A DNA stretch of 64,000 nt from Hetaerina americana (lineage: Eukaryota; Arthropoda; Insecta; Odonata; Calopterygidae), in assembly GCA_022747635.1 (NCBI GenBank), contig JAKTNV010000042.1:1686501-1750500 (forward strand). Direction: 5' to 3'. Numbering within the stretch: position 1 is the first letter of the stretch; every line of letters starts with the position of its first letter. This document shows, in pieces, positions 11,501-24,000 of this stretch. The position numbers were made by a program, and so were the translations under genes. The notes under the pieces are model-generated. The model was given only the letters and a program-made list of their open reading frames with translations. It had not been told where the DNA came from and searched no databases.

Positions 11501-12590
11501 GCCGTGTGAGTGTGTCTTCAATAAGCAATAATGTTCTGACATGGATGTTTCAATTGGTCCATTTATATTTCATTTCTTTCAAGATCAGCACTAACAAGGT
11601 TTATTTAATAAAAATAACAGACGAAAAATGGATCTTTGATACTCACTGAATCCTCGTTTAGGTTTAAACCTTGTATGGAATACGGTCTCTGATTTTCAAT
11701 CAGTGCATCACATACAAGTCAAGGGTTTTCATAAATTTACTTGTGGTACGTAGGCTATTGGGATGGTGGCGGGTTGTATGGGGTATAATAGAGTGTATGC
11801 TTTGTCAGAGCCGTTAGAATTCGCGATATTCGTAGACGTCGATTGCGTGCAAAATATGTAGATGTACTCACTAATCAGGGCCTCTAAGTTTTTTTGATTT
11901 TGCGATATAATAGAGGCGGTAATTGTCCCCAGCCTATAGTAAAGCATACGTCGTTTGTTTGTACGTGTATTGTTGTAGATATAGTTTGATCACTTAAGAT
12001 TTCCATTCTGTGAGCTTACTTTATGGACGTTGATCTGGAGTAATGTGTTTGCACGTTGTGAAGTTCTGAGGCATAACGTCCGTGGAGTCTGCGGTTGCCA
12101 TTATCTAAAATACCCCCTTAATAGACCGGTGGGCACTGTTGTTACGTCCACGGAGATAAATTGGAAAGGGGGAGAGAGATTTTGAGTAAGCCCACGTTAA
12201 TGATGTGCGAAACTATTTCACCAGTAGGCACAGTTTCATCGGTGGTGTAAGCTTTCCTGAATATGCCCATTAATGAGACGGCAACTGCCAAATTTATGAA
12301 GAGCGACAATTTACGCAAAATTCGCGCCAGTATGTTTCAATTTTTGAAATGAGAATTTCACCTTTTGTTCTTTACTTATTTAACTATTAGTTGCAAGACT
12401 GGGGTTATCGAAAAGTATTCTCCAACTTCAGTGTGTTGTAGAACTTGACCATTAATTGGAGAAGCTTTCATGAAAGTAGCAATATCACTTGACGTAGCTA
12501 TGTTTTCCTTTCGTGAAGGCCGGGAAAATGTACGATACTTGTGTTTATATCTGGCTAAGGAAATTTTATAAATAAATAAGAATGCAGGTA
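11500..12590. other. AT-rich sequence, nothing recognised
   Basis: No recognisable coding, RNA gene or repeat signature. Confidence 0.4.
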
Positions 12591-13060
12591 CATGTACTTA
12601 TTATTATTGGTAATCTGCCGGTTAAGGTAGGCTTTGGATGGGCACAAGTTTCCGAACAATATAATCACAATTCTCTAGCCTCTCTTTCCAAAACACAATC
12701 CGACATCCAACACTACGATGAGCCCCTCTTCAATTATGCGTGCTTCCTTCCAACCTACATTTCGTCCAACATACATATCCTATTCATATATCCCTTCCTC
12801 GTTTACATTACGTTCTCAACTCTATCACAATCTTCAAAATACTATTGTCAATCAAAATTCTCTGCATCCATCTTTCCTGTCCCCTTTGGATGTCTCCCGA
12901 CAATCCATTTCTCACCCCCCATGCCTAGCACTTCTTCGTTTATGTTCCTTTCTGTCCATTTTACCTTTTCCATTCTTCTCACATCCACATTTCAAAAGCC
13001 TCCAGTCCGGACCATTTTGGTCCAAACCCCTTCTAAGATAGGTAAGCTATTCCGCCTGCT
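12590..13060 (-). pseudogene. RTE-like LINE C-terminal fragment (minus strand)
   Basis: Read on the minus strand near 12985 there is a block matching LEAFEMW; after a frameshift it gives RRMEKVKWTERNINEEVLGM, close to the family pattern RRMEKVKWTERVTNEEVL. Further downstream on minus lies a match to the GHILRHDGLL-KTVIEGR region (ttttgaagattgtgatagag), in another frame. Several frameshifts make it non-coding. Plus-strand frames in this interval are antisense artefacts. Confidence 0.7.
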
Positions 13061-13568
13061 CTAGTTTATGACATCATATCTGAAAGCCAAATTTAAAGGC
13101 GTTGCGGGAGATGCCGCTGTAGAAACTTCGACCGAGTCATCCCCTAATGTGCATTAAAATGTATCATTTTTCTATGTTGCAATCGTATTTTAATATTTAA
13201 CTTAGCATTATTCTTTCTCAAAAACCGTTGGAACTTATTTTTTTACATTTATTCTCTGTCCATATCTATCGCACTGTTTATGCAATGCACTCAGTAATGC
13301 TTTCAACCCCGTATATATGCATACACACACACACGAACAAGGCCCAAAGGTAGTGAGTCTGGCTACTACTTTGCCGGTTCTATTGTCACAGGTGCCAAAA
13401 GTTTTGAAAGCTTGGAAAAAGTGTCTCTCTGGTTTTTCTGTGGAAACTGTATCCCTGATTTTTCCGAAACGAAGCAACGAAAAAAGTGGGTCCTACTCCA
13501 AAAATCTACCCTGCCTAAATGGTGAAAGGCAGCAGTTCCACGATAAGTTCACGATCACCGGTTGCCGA

Positions 13569-13766
13569 CCCCGGTGGTGGCAGGCTAACGTCTTCGGCTG
13601 CCATTCCAAGGGTCGCGGGTTCGATTCCCGCCTGGGTGAGTTTACCTCCACCTAGTGCTTGGGTGTTTGTAAATGTCATGATTGTTATCGTTGTTAATAG
13701 TTCGATGTAAAGGCCAGAACGTGCTGTTTTCGAACTTATACTGAATAAATAAATAAAATAAATAAG
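13569..13766 (+). repeat. tRNA-derived SINE with (AATA)n tail
   Basis: This is the clearest SINE in the window. It has an A-box-like segment tggtggcaggctaacg (13575-13590), a near-perfect B box GGTTCGATTCC (13618-13628) flanked by pairing gcggg/cccgc arms, and a body of about 110 bp. It ends in aataaataaataaaataaata. The anticodon-loop equivalent can be read as ctgccat, suggesting a tRNA-Gly(GCC)-like ancestor, which is an inference. The acceptor stem does not pair properly and the sequence continues well past a tRNA, so it is not a functional tRNA gene. Confidence 0.8.
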
Positions 13767-13899
13767 GGACTAATGGCGCAGATCAAGATGTTCGCTCCGG
13801 TATCAACTGCCGCAGCTGTGGGCGATAGTGAAAGTCACGGAATCGGCCGATCTACTGCAATGTAGAAGTGACGGAAAATCACCGTATTAATTTCCCTAC

Positions 13900-14215
13900 C
13901 AGATGCATCCTTGCATAAAGTACGACGTGATGGCATCCCTCCTGGTCTCGGTTTCCTCCCTTATACTTGCCTCCCAGTGGTCCCCCAATCGGATCTCCAG
14001 GAAGGAACTACTATTAGTCAAGGCGGGCAAATGCAGGATTGAGATATGAAACGTTGGGTCATTAGGAGTGTACCAAGGAAAATGCTAAGATAAAGATGAA
14101 CAGACTGGGAATAGATATCCGAAGGGTGGGCGAGATGATGTGGGACGGTGACGACGACTAATAGTGTGACGGATAAAGTAGGGTGGTATATTCAGAAGAG
14201 AAATCATTAAATTTC
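13900..14215 (+). pseudogene. LINE endonuclease-domain fragment
   Basis: At about 14046-14070 the sequence reads WNVGSL in one frame, matching the WNVRTL block near the start of apurinic-type endonucleases of RTE-like elements. At about 14097-14162 another frame reads MNRLGIDIRRVGEMMWDGDD, matching M.RLGIDILGVSEVRWPGDG. A few codons later a VVYSEE block resembles the expected VIYSGG. The upstream 150 bp may be 5' UTR. It is short, frameshifted and ends in stops. It is probably from the same broad LINE family as the C-terminal fragments elsewhere, but none of those overlaps this part. Confidence 0.55.
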
Positions 14216-14980
14216 AATGAAAATTTCAGCATTCTCAGACAATATTACTATGTACTGGAATATACTTCCTCCTGCGTGTGACTTCTTGAAAATAGTATTT
14301 TGAAGTGATTATTATAAAACGTTGATCACTGAAGTAAAAAAACACAATATTGGAAATGTATACATCAGTGACAATAGATTTCCACAAAGTTAAGCCTGAA
14401 AACATCGAATATATTAAAACGTTGATGTTGCAGTTTGTAATGAAATCTTTCCCTCTTGCAAAAATCGTGTATTTACATAATGAATTCTCTGTAGAATTAG
14501 TTTCTCAGAATTGTATTTTCTACTCAAGACTCGCCTACCTCAATGACCACTTCCAAACAATACCTCCAATTTACTCTCCCCCTCTAACCGCTACACCCTT
14601 CCTACCTGGGTGTAGCATATATGAAAATGGATGTCCGTAATAGTCAATACCTGATGATGACTTTGATCGTCTTGACAAAATTATGTGGAGTTAGAAAGTT
14701 GTAGTTTTAATGATAAAATTTACTCAAGACTTTTTACAAACTCCGATTGCCTACCCCACATGCCCATAGCTCTTCGTCTCTGAGGGATGTACTTGCCTCC
14801 GTCCACAATCCTTATCGTGCATCGGCGATAGAATGATCGGACGAATGTTGTCATCGTAATCGAAATCTTAAGTCATTCATAGCAGTCGAACAAACTGTTT
14901 TGATGGCATTTCGGCGGCTTCTAAACTTTACTCGAGGATCGGCCCAATTCCATTTGTTAACCGGATTCTTCGCCATTGAA
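14215..14980. other. AT-rich sequence with one perfect hairpin
   Basis: gctacaccc at 14590-14598 pairs perfectly with gggtgtagc at 14608-14616 around a 9-base loop. A 96-codon plus frame (14350-14640) overlaps it but shows no known domain. Confidence 0.4.
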
Positions 14981-14984
14981 ACGT

Positions 14985-15800
14985 GTAAACACGAGAGAGC
15001 CCCCTGAAAGCTCGCGGATCAAACGGAGTGAACCGAGCCGAGCTCACTTCCCTCGCCACCACCTCTCGGCGGATTCCTTCCCCCGCCTCCCCCCCCTTTC
15101 CTCTCTCCCTCTCTCTATCCTACCCCGCCACGTGGCCGCGTTTGCTCATTCCGTATCATCTACCAATTTTTCTGCCCCCTCTCGTTTCTCCTCCCAGCCC
15201 CCATGCCAATCCCGCCGCCATTGCATCGCTCCCCCCCGCACCTCAACTCCCCAGTCTCGACGACACCCCCCCCCCCTCGAACACGCCCCCACCGCTTCTT
15301 ATGTTGCTTCGTCTCCTCCCTTCCTCGAAGGAAGATGAGGAGACGAGAGGGCGAGGGGAGAAAGTGGTTGGGGAAGAGTGGAACTCGAATCCAAAGACCC
15401 TTTCTCGCGTGTCAGCCAACTTTAACCCCCCCCTCCTCCCCCGTAACTCCCCTACCCTCCTCGCCCACCAAAAATTCGGGCCCTTTCCATCTCTCGTCCA
15501 TCCTCCCCCAAATCCTCTTCCTTCGAGTAACCAGTCCCCACCGCCAACAGCCTTCCCTGTACTCTTTTCTCCTTTCGAAAACCTTCCCTTCTGCTCCCCC
15601 TCCCCCGCATCACCCTTCCTCTCTTCGGGAACTTCCGCCTCTCTCTTCTCCTTCGCCTCGCGTCCCCCGACCCCTTCTCCCCTTCAGGAACTGAAGATGT
15701 ACTTAGTGGAAGGATCCTCGTTGCAGATGCAAGAAATAGGCAAACCAACCCCCAAAACTCCTATCCCTCTCCACAGCAGTCCACTTGGGGAAAATCGGAA
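14985..15800. other. C-rich GC island
   Basis: The plus strand is dominated by C and T, with runs such as those at 15265-15280 and 15427-15450. The longest frame (270 codons, 15028-15840) is Pro/Ser-rich throughout and overlaps equally open frames in other phases, so it is treated as a by-product of composition. C-runs near 15427-15460 satisfy a G-quadruplex pattern on the minus strand. Confidence 0.5.
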
Positions 15801-15839
15801 GCTGTCCCTGCCTGTAGACCACTTTTATGTAGTTAGTTA

Positions 15840-17440
15840 ACCAAATTAGTCCTGCCGAGAAAATTCACAGCGTCTTTAAGGATATCCTTAAAGTTTATGA
15901 ATACTGTCAATCCACCCAGTACCTGTTGCCTCGTTGCTTGTGCAATGAGAAAATTAAGTAATAATTCATTGTCTACGGAATGTCTCCTATATCTTCATTT
16001 CGAGCAGATTTTTTTTGATAAGATAGGTTAAAGCTGAAGACGAGCGATTATTTTTGCCACACAATTAGTGTCATCATAAGTAAGTTATTAATGGAGAATG
16101 TTTATGAATTAATTAAATCAGAAGTATTTGTTATTTTCCGCTTTAAATATTTATTTGATATGCGTTTTGGCGTCTGATAATCATAATCAGGTGTAGACTC
16201 GGGTCACTTTCTTCCTGATGATGACGCCAACTCTTCGAAACACCTTGTAAGTTGTCCGTTAAAGCGAACGTTTACAAACTATTGTTTTATTTCAACTCAT
16301 TAGGAACTAATTCCTCCATGCACAAACTGACAGTGTTGTATATAATGAACGGTGACTTGGCGGTCTAATAATAAGGAATAATAATAAGGAAAGGTGGTGA
16401 AGGAGTTTCCTCAATCACAACTTTCCTTTTTTTTATTGCGGAAGCAAATACAAAAAAAAATAGCATACAGAAAAATAGCATTATATGTTGAGGGGGTTCC
16501 TGCTCTCGCTTAATCCCCCTTTTGTGTTCTGATATAATTAACATCAATTACACAATATGAGAAAAATAAATATCAAACAAGATGACACAGTAGCATTAAA
16601 TTACAGAAGTAATGTACAACCCAAATTTAGTACAATTAGAGATAATAATTATTACAAGAAATAAATATATTATTCTATGATAACACTTCAGTTTACAGAG
16701 TCATACAAGATTTTTTTTCCTTTGATTGTACACGAGGGAAAATAGTACACGTTAACTTAAAATAGCAATTACATACAATTTTATTTACACAATAAACGAG
16801 CAATACAATTACTAGATTTATCAAGCTTTTAATTTACCAACTTCAAATGTCACTACAATTATCAAATTTCATTGCACCATTTTAAATAATTGGTCGTTGT
16901 TATGCTTAAGGCAAAATAGCACAATCTCACGCATCTTGGTTTTCTTACAAGTCATACTGTGCCAAAGAGAATCACCCCCGGTAAAAGGTCCAACCGTGTG
17001 TTCCTAACTTCTTTCGTTCATAGTAGTAGGGATGCCTGCTCCATTACCCGCGCCACTTGCGGTTTCCCGGAATGCTCTGGAACATGGAAAATCACGTGGC
17101 TGGTATTTATCTCTGCGTGTCCATAGGTGTCGCCTTGATTTGGGCCCGGGGCCCTCTGGACGGCAGTTTCGTTCCACCCATTAGGCCACCAATAGGCGTG
17201 AGAAAAATAGTAATCTTTGTTAGTAGGTTTGGGAGAATGAGCCATTCTGCTCCTCCGTCCACTATCCCTTTGTGTATCCGTAAATGGAATGTGCCCTTGG
17301 TACAAATGGAGTCGAGGCTGCTTTTATTTTCTCGGAGGGAAAGTTGGGTTGGTAAACACTGTCAGTTTGAGAGCCCAGCTAAAAGGCGGACCGAAGCGGA
17401 CTGTTCGGGGGTTTTTATTTGGAACACAAAATATACGTGT
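15840..17440. other. AT-rich sequence with a Penelope-like hairpin remnant
   Basis: At 16169-16228 an imperfect inverted repeat (ggcgtc...ataatcagg against cctgatgatgacgcc) is followed by tcttcgaaacacc. The cctgatgatgac...cgaaac arrangement recalls Penelope-like terminal repeats, but the match is weak. 16365-16900 is AT-rich with AAT-type runs. No gene is recognised. Confidence 0.3.
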
Positions 17441-18240
17441 GCCGTGAACTCCTCCTCTCTCACACCTTCTCTCTCCCCTCGAAATCTTTTCGCCGCCTTC
17501 CCCCACCCCTCCTTTGCCGGCCCTGCTTGCTCCCTGCCCCTGCGTGCTGCTGTCCCTCCTCCGCCAATGCCCCTTCTACCAGCACCCCGCTATTTGCCCC
17601 TCTCCCGTCCCCCCCTCACTCTGCTCTCACAGCCTGTATCTTTGCCCTCCCAAGCCCCTTATACCAAACCGCTGAGGAAGGAAACTTTTTCCATATCGAC
17701 AATATCTCTTTCACTCTCTCATTGCCTCGCCGAGACTGGTGCCGTTAACAATTGAAGCCCCCACTTCGCCCTCTCTCTCTTTTCCGTGTGGAGTGGAGAA
17801 ACGAACTTCCATTTTTCCCCGCCTATTCCTCCCTCACCTCAGTCCTTTCATCGCCTCCTTTCCTCTTCTTTTCCTCCCGCCCCGTCTTCTCTCTCTCTTT
17901 CTTTCTCTTCATTCCCGACTTCGCCGCTATCAATGGGAGAAGTTCGGCCCAATGCCTCATTCTCACCTTCTCCACCCCTTCCGAGAGTCAACTCTTTCTC
18001 CGCGTCGACCTCCCCTCGCCGTCCCCTCGAGAGCCTGACGCCGCCTCGCCCATCCCTCTTACCCTCTCGCCCTCCCCGAGCCATTCAGGTTGTCCGTTCC
18101 GGTGTAGTTAGCGGAGGTCTGCGGAGGCTGGCTAGCTTTCTCTTCTCTTCCCCCCCTTGTGTCCCGCGAGACTGCTGACTTGTTCTTTCAGGGCGAATAT
18201 AGACGTTCGCGGTTTGGGTCGGACGGTCCTTTGCTCCGGC
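17440..18240. other. Pyrimidine-rich GC island
   Basis: A dense CT-rich plus strand with CpGs. Frames open in all three phases on plus and also on minus translate to Ser/Pro/Leu- or Arg/Gly/Glu-rich peptides, the signature of composition and not of selection. Confidence 0.5.
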
Positions 18241-20150
18241 CTTATAGACGGGAGGAGCTTAATGGCAGTCGAGGCGTCTGCTCTCTTTTGTGTGACTGTT
18301 TTGGTCCGAAATATACCATTTGTGCTTTGTGGTTTTTTGACAAAAAAAGGCCGCCTATTCACTCGCCCATAGGGTCTTTCTGTTGCCTTGCCTCCGTAGT
18401 TTATGTTGCTGAATCATATTTCGCCCTGCGTCGTTGTCCCCGCTCTGTGTGCGAAGATGAAAGACGGTGTTATTAAACGGGTGATGCTTTTATGTTGGGC
18501 CGGTCACCCTTGGAGAAATTTTCTGTTGAAAATTCACCGTAATTTCTTCAAGAAATTTTCTCTTCCGCAATCAGTTATATTCGTTGAATATTGCCGAGAA
18601 TCCTCTCACGATTTAGCATTCATAGGAGCATGAAAAACGTACAAATATGGATGTTAATTTTTTATATTTTTTCTAGAATAACTAGGCTACTGTCGTAATA
18701 GTTTGAGGCACATTTTTAGACGTTTTTACTTCTTGATTTAATTTTTATTCAGGGCAATATAGAATTTCTGGTCCATCATTTCAGGTCCACGGTGAGAGAG
18801 TGTAAATTTGGTTTTTAAGTTACATGAAAGTCAATAATAATAAAAGCATCATGGATTGTAAGGTATGTTTTTTACGCCTCAGTTTTCCCTGTGTCTTTCG
18901 TCAGCAGATGCGGCCACACACCTCCCGCGGTAGGGGTTGTTCTATGCGTAGGAGGAACATGTTTGGAAAATAAAAAAAATACGAGGGAGAGAAAAGAAAA
19001 TATATGTATGGGATAATAAAGAGAGAAAAATTAAATTGAAATCGCGGATGATTGAGCGGGAGATGCGGGAGAATATACCATAATGTGGTCACCTTGAAAA
19101 GCCCTTACAAAGGCTCCTCCGTTCTCCGCAAATTTAGTCTTATCAAATGCAGCCCATGTTATTAAATTAATGTCGCGTATCCCCCTGCATGTCAAGGTTT
19201 CACTACGTTTTGCTCCATAATGAACCCACATTTTGCAGGTATCCGTTTACCGTACTTTAGAAGTAATAGTTTCTTGAAGTACTCCGTAGTTGAGCTAGTA
19301 ACTTGTATTTTCTTGGCACTATACGCTAGAACGCTGTGTGTGCTAGGAATAAGTTTTGAGATCGACTTGACAATGTGAAAATTTTCTCCGGGCCACTAAG
19401 TTAATTGAAAAAATTTTGCTAACAGTGCAGTTTTTTTAGCGGAGTATCGAGCACCTTCGAATAGTGCTCCCATTCTAAACGTAACTTCGATTTGGAATTT
19501 CGGACGAATTGCGCAAAGCGCCGCTGTAAAATATTTGAAATACCTCCAGTGAATACTGAGCCGCCTTCCTATCTGCTCGAGTATTAGATTCCCAGAGTAA
19601 CTGCCTTAGTATGCTCTCTTTTACAGCGTTTTCGGGCAGTTCATCGCGAGCCACGTCACAACAAAGCCCTGTTTTGCTCTTGAAGAAGGGTTGGAATATT
19701 TTCACCACAGCGCACACCATAAATATTCCACCATTCTGCCTATCATCGAGTGGATTCGGAATTCTCTCCGCTCTTCCGAGAAGGCGGGGAAGGTCCCTAC
19801 TTCCTCCTCCTTATTTACTCCTTTTTCTGGTTTCCTCCCCTGTCTTCACAATGCCAAAGAAGTCCTACTCTTACCCCAGCCCTCGCTCCAGCCCCGACTT
19901 CTCTCTCGCCTCTGTCTTTCCTCCTGTCTATCCATGAGGTCACCCTCCTAGCGAAAACGTTCTTGATAAAAAGGACAAATTATATCGTTTCAACCCCAAG
20001 ATGGCTACGTAAAACCTCTGTACCAATATTTTTATTGTTGGCATTCGATCGGTTAATGTAAGTTTTCAATAGACGCCGCCAATAAAATTGTACAATAATA
20101 CATTTAGTTACTTCTCCTTAGAAAAAATATAACCTGACATCCGACATTAA
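18240..20150. other. Mixed to AT-rich sequence, nothing recognised
   Basis: No SINE, LINE or gene signature. A short CT-rich stretch lies at 19795-19935. Confidence 0.4.
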
Positions 20151-20870
20151 GGTAAACCCCTCTTCAATTCCCCGTACTTCCTTCCGTCCTTCATTCCGTC
20201 GAACATGCCTTTACTATTCATTCCCCTCTCTCTTTTGCCAAATGTCCTCACCTCTATCACAATCTTCAACATCCTATTGCCAATCAAAATGCTCTGCGAC
20301 CATCTTTCCTATCTCCTTTGGATTTCTCCCAACAATCCACTCCCCTCCATGCCTAGCCATTCCTTATTTGTCCCCTTTCAATCCAATCTACCTTCTACAT
20401 CTTTCTGCACACCCACATTTTAAAAGCCTCTAGTCCACACCTATCATCTCGCTTCAGTGACCGTGCTTCCGTGCCATAAAATACCACTGTGACCAATTTG
20501 GTTCCAAACGCTTCCGAAATAGGTGTTCCTCCTGCATTTTTGCCCTCCTATTTAAAACGTTCAAATTAGCCCTTATCTTTCTCTAAAACCGCATAACCTC
20601 TGTTTGTTTTATATTTAATCTCACTCTTTATCTATCGCACTAATTTTCCAAAGCTCCCAGTCCTGATTACTCATTCTTGGCTGACTGGAAAACTAAATCG
20701 TGATCATCAGCAAACCTAACTGATTTTATGAATACCCCACCTTCTTTCATTCCTACCTCCAGTTTTTCCCATGCCTTTTTTACTCTGCCGTCATCTTCAG
20801 CGTATGCATAAAACTTTGCATAGCATCCTTATAATTTATTATAGTTTTTTTTACTATGAAATCCCATTTT
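20150..20870 (-). pseudogene. RTE-like LINE, RT motif and C-terminus (minus strand)
   Basis: Read on minus, this copy begins within the polymerase domain: FIKSVRFADDHDLVFQSAKN, with the FADD catalytic pair encoded at 20703-20714. It continues through degenerate sequence to EAFKMWVCRKM, stop, KVDWIERGQIRNG, matching FEMW and RRMEKVKWTER. Stops and frameshifts are scattered throughout. It is the only RTE-like copy here that retains the catalytic motif and so helps assign the other fragments to a reverse transcriptase. The 59-kb copy retains the YLGS block; this copy is too decayed to show it clearly. Confidence 0.75.
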
Positions 20871-22010
20871 TATTTTCAGGCACTTTGATATTATCTTTGT
20901 CTATAGTTTAGATGTAGTATCCTGAGCTGAGAGATTCTTTTTTGTGTTAGACCATCCAAGTTTGCTTAAAAACGCGTTTAGTTACCGTTCTCACTTGCAG
21001 CATTCCAGTTAACAGTAAGTTATATTGCCCCTTTACCAAATTTTGGCTTATAAATCATGGAATCACTCAGCAACGTCTGTCAAGGTAAAATCAAAATTCT
21101 GAAAATTACCTGAACTAAGCACTTGGTAGAGACATTTTGGTTCATTTGCGTAGTCAAATGTAAAAAGGGTTATCTTAGGGTTTCAGCTTTAATTCTGAAA
21201 GCGTAGTTTTGGTGAATCAAAAGTGGCCGCATATAATAGTGTACGTCATTGGACTTTTAATTGGATTCATGTGCTCCATTTACCTTGCGAAAACAATACT
21301 TGACTACTGGGGTGACATTTCATGTGTACTTCGACATTTTGTCCGCTCACGCTCTTGTGCATGTATTCCCCGTGTAAATGATGAATGAGGGATGATATAG
21401 CGCCTCCACCCGGGGTATTAGAGTCTGCGGATAGTATTGAGAAAGGAAATTAGAGGGGTCGAACCACACAAGCTCTCCGTAGGGGCTCTTTTACTTTCGC
21501 TGGGCGTAAAATATGGGTAAGTATTGATTTCGCGAAATAAATCGAGTTCGAGGTTTCAACGTCCTCCGCGTTTACACCTTAATCCTACGTTGCTAATTCA
21601 AGCGTTGAAGTATAATGTTTTTTTGAAATGTTGGTCACTCCGGACGGGGTTAAAATAATCTGATTACCTCATCGTTTGTTTTCATTTCTTTCAAGTAGAC
21701 CCTCCACGATCGTTCCCGGGGTTTGCATTTCTTTTTTGGTAACTTTTCCCCTTAAACGCACTCAGGAGTAATCGGAGCCCATAGGAACTTCGCTGTGGTG
21801 TGGCATGTAGAGTAGGTGGAAAGATCAAGATTGGGTGGCAAAAGAAAATTTGAAAAGAGACCGTTTGGTCTTTTTTCGAACTTCTAATATATATCCTCGA
21901 AGTGAAAGAGTGTTTAAGTGATAAATGCTCTGAAATTAAGCAAAGCGGATGCATTGTGCGTTGTGTAGTGAAAATCATCGGCATTGAGGTGTGGTCGAAC
22001 TGTTATTTAT
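20870..22010. other. AT-rich sequence, nothing recognised
   Basis: Short open frames only, with no known domain or repeat head. Confidence 0.4.
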
Positions 22011-22112
22011 GTTTTCATTACGATTGTGCATGCATAACTTGTGACCTAACACCACCCGCCATACGCCATTATATCGGCTTTCAGGGAATAATGCACGATA
22101 TCCAGATGTGTG
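22010..22112 (+). repeat. CR1-like 3' tail fragment
   Basis: The sequence gtgacctaacacc, cccgcca, acgcc, cggctt and gggaataatg...agatg lies in the same order as the 3' end of the CR1-like element at 4.8 kb. It is more diverged than the copies at 4 kb and carries no coding sequence. Confidence 0.6.
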
Positions 22113-23049
22113 TCAGTGTGATTTTAGGGTGAAATTTTTCTCTGACATAAAGTCCTAAATAAATAAAATTACTTATTTTCTGACCAAATTAAAACGTATC
22201 GTTTCATATTTATCACTAGCTATCGCAGTATACGAGTATGTATAATAATACATACGAGCGGAGGAGTTATACTACTCTCAGTGGGAAGAGCCATTATGAC
22301 TGCTCTGTCATTTTCCTAATTAATTTGGATGGCAAGGGTGGCGTCGGCCTCATATTTTTATAATAACAGTCTAAATGTCAACACATTCGCTTTGGTCGTG
22401 GACCTGATATGCTTCTGTTGAAACGAAAAATGCAGCTTGAAGTAAAAAATAAACTAAATAATTCAAGAAGCTTAGATTTATGGCTAAAATTGAAGTCCAT
22501 TTGCTTGATAGCATTAATGATGTATGAATAATCATGCTCATAGTTTGTAAAGATGCATTTGAAACTGGCATGAAGGAAAAACTGATATGGTCATGCATCT
22601 GTCATTCTAGACTCATGTATTAAGCATCTCATTGCATTGTATTTTGGTAGTTTCTAATTTGATAATTCTTGATAGTAGTCCACTTCACGTCAGTTACGAA
22701 ATTTGATGATCGTAGGCAGATCCATGGTGGCCAACGGTAAATGAATACTTAATGAGAACATATCAGCCTGAAAATCTTGAGCCGATTAATTTGAGAAAAT
22801 CTCGAAATAATTAGAGTTCTCCAATATCCATTTGGTTATCTTTCATTGCTTATTGACTTTCAGCAAATGTCTCCGGTGGTATTGCAGTATCCATCTTTGC
22901 ATATTAGTGAAGTATCCTATTTTTGAATTGGATGGAAAGAATTTCCAAAGTGGCACAAACCGTTTAAATACCCTTCATCTCCCTTATTCATCCCACCTGG
23001 TGCATGCACCCCGTCTCACACCTTTCTGCTTTCTGATGAATCTCTGGGT

Positions 23050-23157
<108 letters not shown>

Positions 23158-23346
23158 CAGTTATTTAAATTGTAATATTCGTCCAAAGTTAGCATCTATA
23201 GATGAATAGTAAGAAGATGACTTACTTACAGAATTGTGATAACGATATCTCGAATTTAAAAACCCCGGGAGGGTACAGTCAGGCTGGGGAATCCCGACTG
23301 CAATGCTGCGTTTTCGTCATAGAGGATCAAAACTTCATCCTTCCAA

Positions 23347-23383
23347 TACCGAGGCAATTTAAAACTATTACACTGCCTCGGTA
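23347..23383. repeat. 10 bp perfect inverted repeat
   Basis: taccgaggca (23347-23356) and tgcctcggta (23374-23383) pair perfectly around a 17-base loop. Outside the stem, cttcc and ggaag can extend the pairing imperfectly. No element boundaries are apparent. Confidence 0.6.
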
Positions 23384-23389
23384 ATAGTT

Positions 23390-24000
23390 TGGGAAGTACT
23401 TACCTTACCACAGTACAGTGAAAGATATCGCGAGGGTGTGTGGTAAGGGAGGATATCTCACCAGCATGCTCAAGTAAATTACTTATTACAAAAAGGTCCG
23501 GAATTAACTGAATTTCAATGATCATGTCCTTAAAATTCGAGAGATGAAGTGTAGAAGAGTTAGATCCAAAATGTTTTTACCCCACGAACCAAAAGGGATC
23601 AGAATAACGCTGTCCGACTGCGCTCTAAGGGAAAGATGTGTTGGGTCAAGTGTAATTTGGGTGGTAATTATCCCCTGCAACTTATCCTAGTTGTGTCTTG
23701 CAGGGTACTATTAAATAAAGATGTAAAAATGTCCCTGGGACAAATGGAATTTGTCGAAAATAAATTGATGCGCATTCGATTGATCGCAGATTACTCTTTT
23801 GATGACCTAACATTCTCTGTTCCTGCTGCATGCCCTGCAGACGGCTTGCAGGTTCGATTAGCGATTATATGACTTGGCTTGCATAAGAATTTCCTGTTGG
23901 GCGAGAGCCTGACCGTAGGATGGCATGGCGCACGCGTGAGCGTGGAAACATTTAGTCACGTCCTATCTTTGTCGGGCTGATACAACCCAAGTTCCGATCC
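23390..24000. other. No gene recognised
   Basis: A GGTTCGATTA string at 23852 resembles a B box, but no A box or SINE body accompanies it. Confidence 0.35.

Noticed and set aside
13569..13645. Possible tRNA-Gly gene
   Set aside because: The B box is good but the acceptor arms do not pair and a SINE body with an AATA tail follows.
15028..15840. 270-codon open frame
   Set aside because: Pro/Ser-rich translation of a C/T tract, with equally open overlapping frames and no domain.
16214..16260. Intact hammerhead ribozyme (ctgatga ... gaaac ... gtc)
   Set aside because: The closing base pairs of stems I and II do not form, so at most it is a decayed relative.
17057..17755. 232-codon plus frame
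   Set aside because: The first half is mixed but overlaps an open minus frame and matches nothing; the second half is a CT-tract translation.
23850..23865. GGTTCGATTA as a SINE B box
   Set aside because: The final bases deviate and there is no A box.
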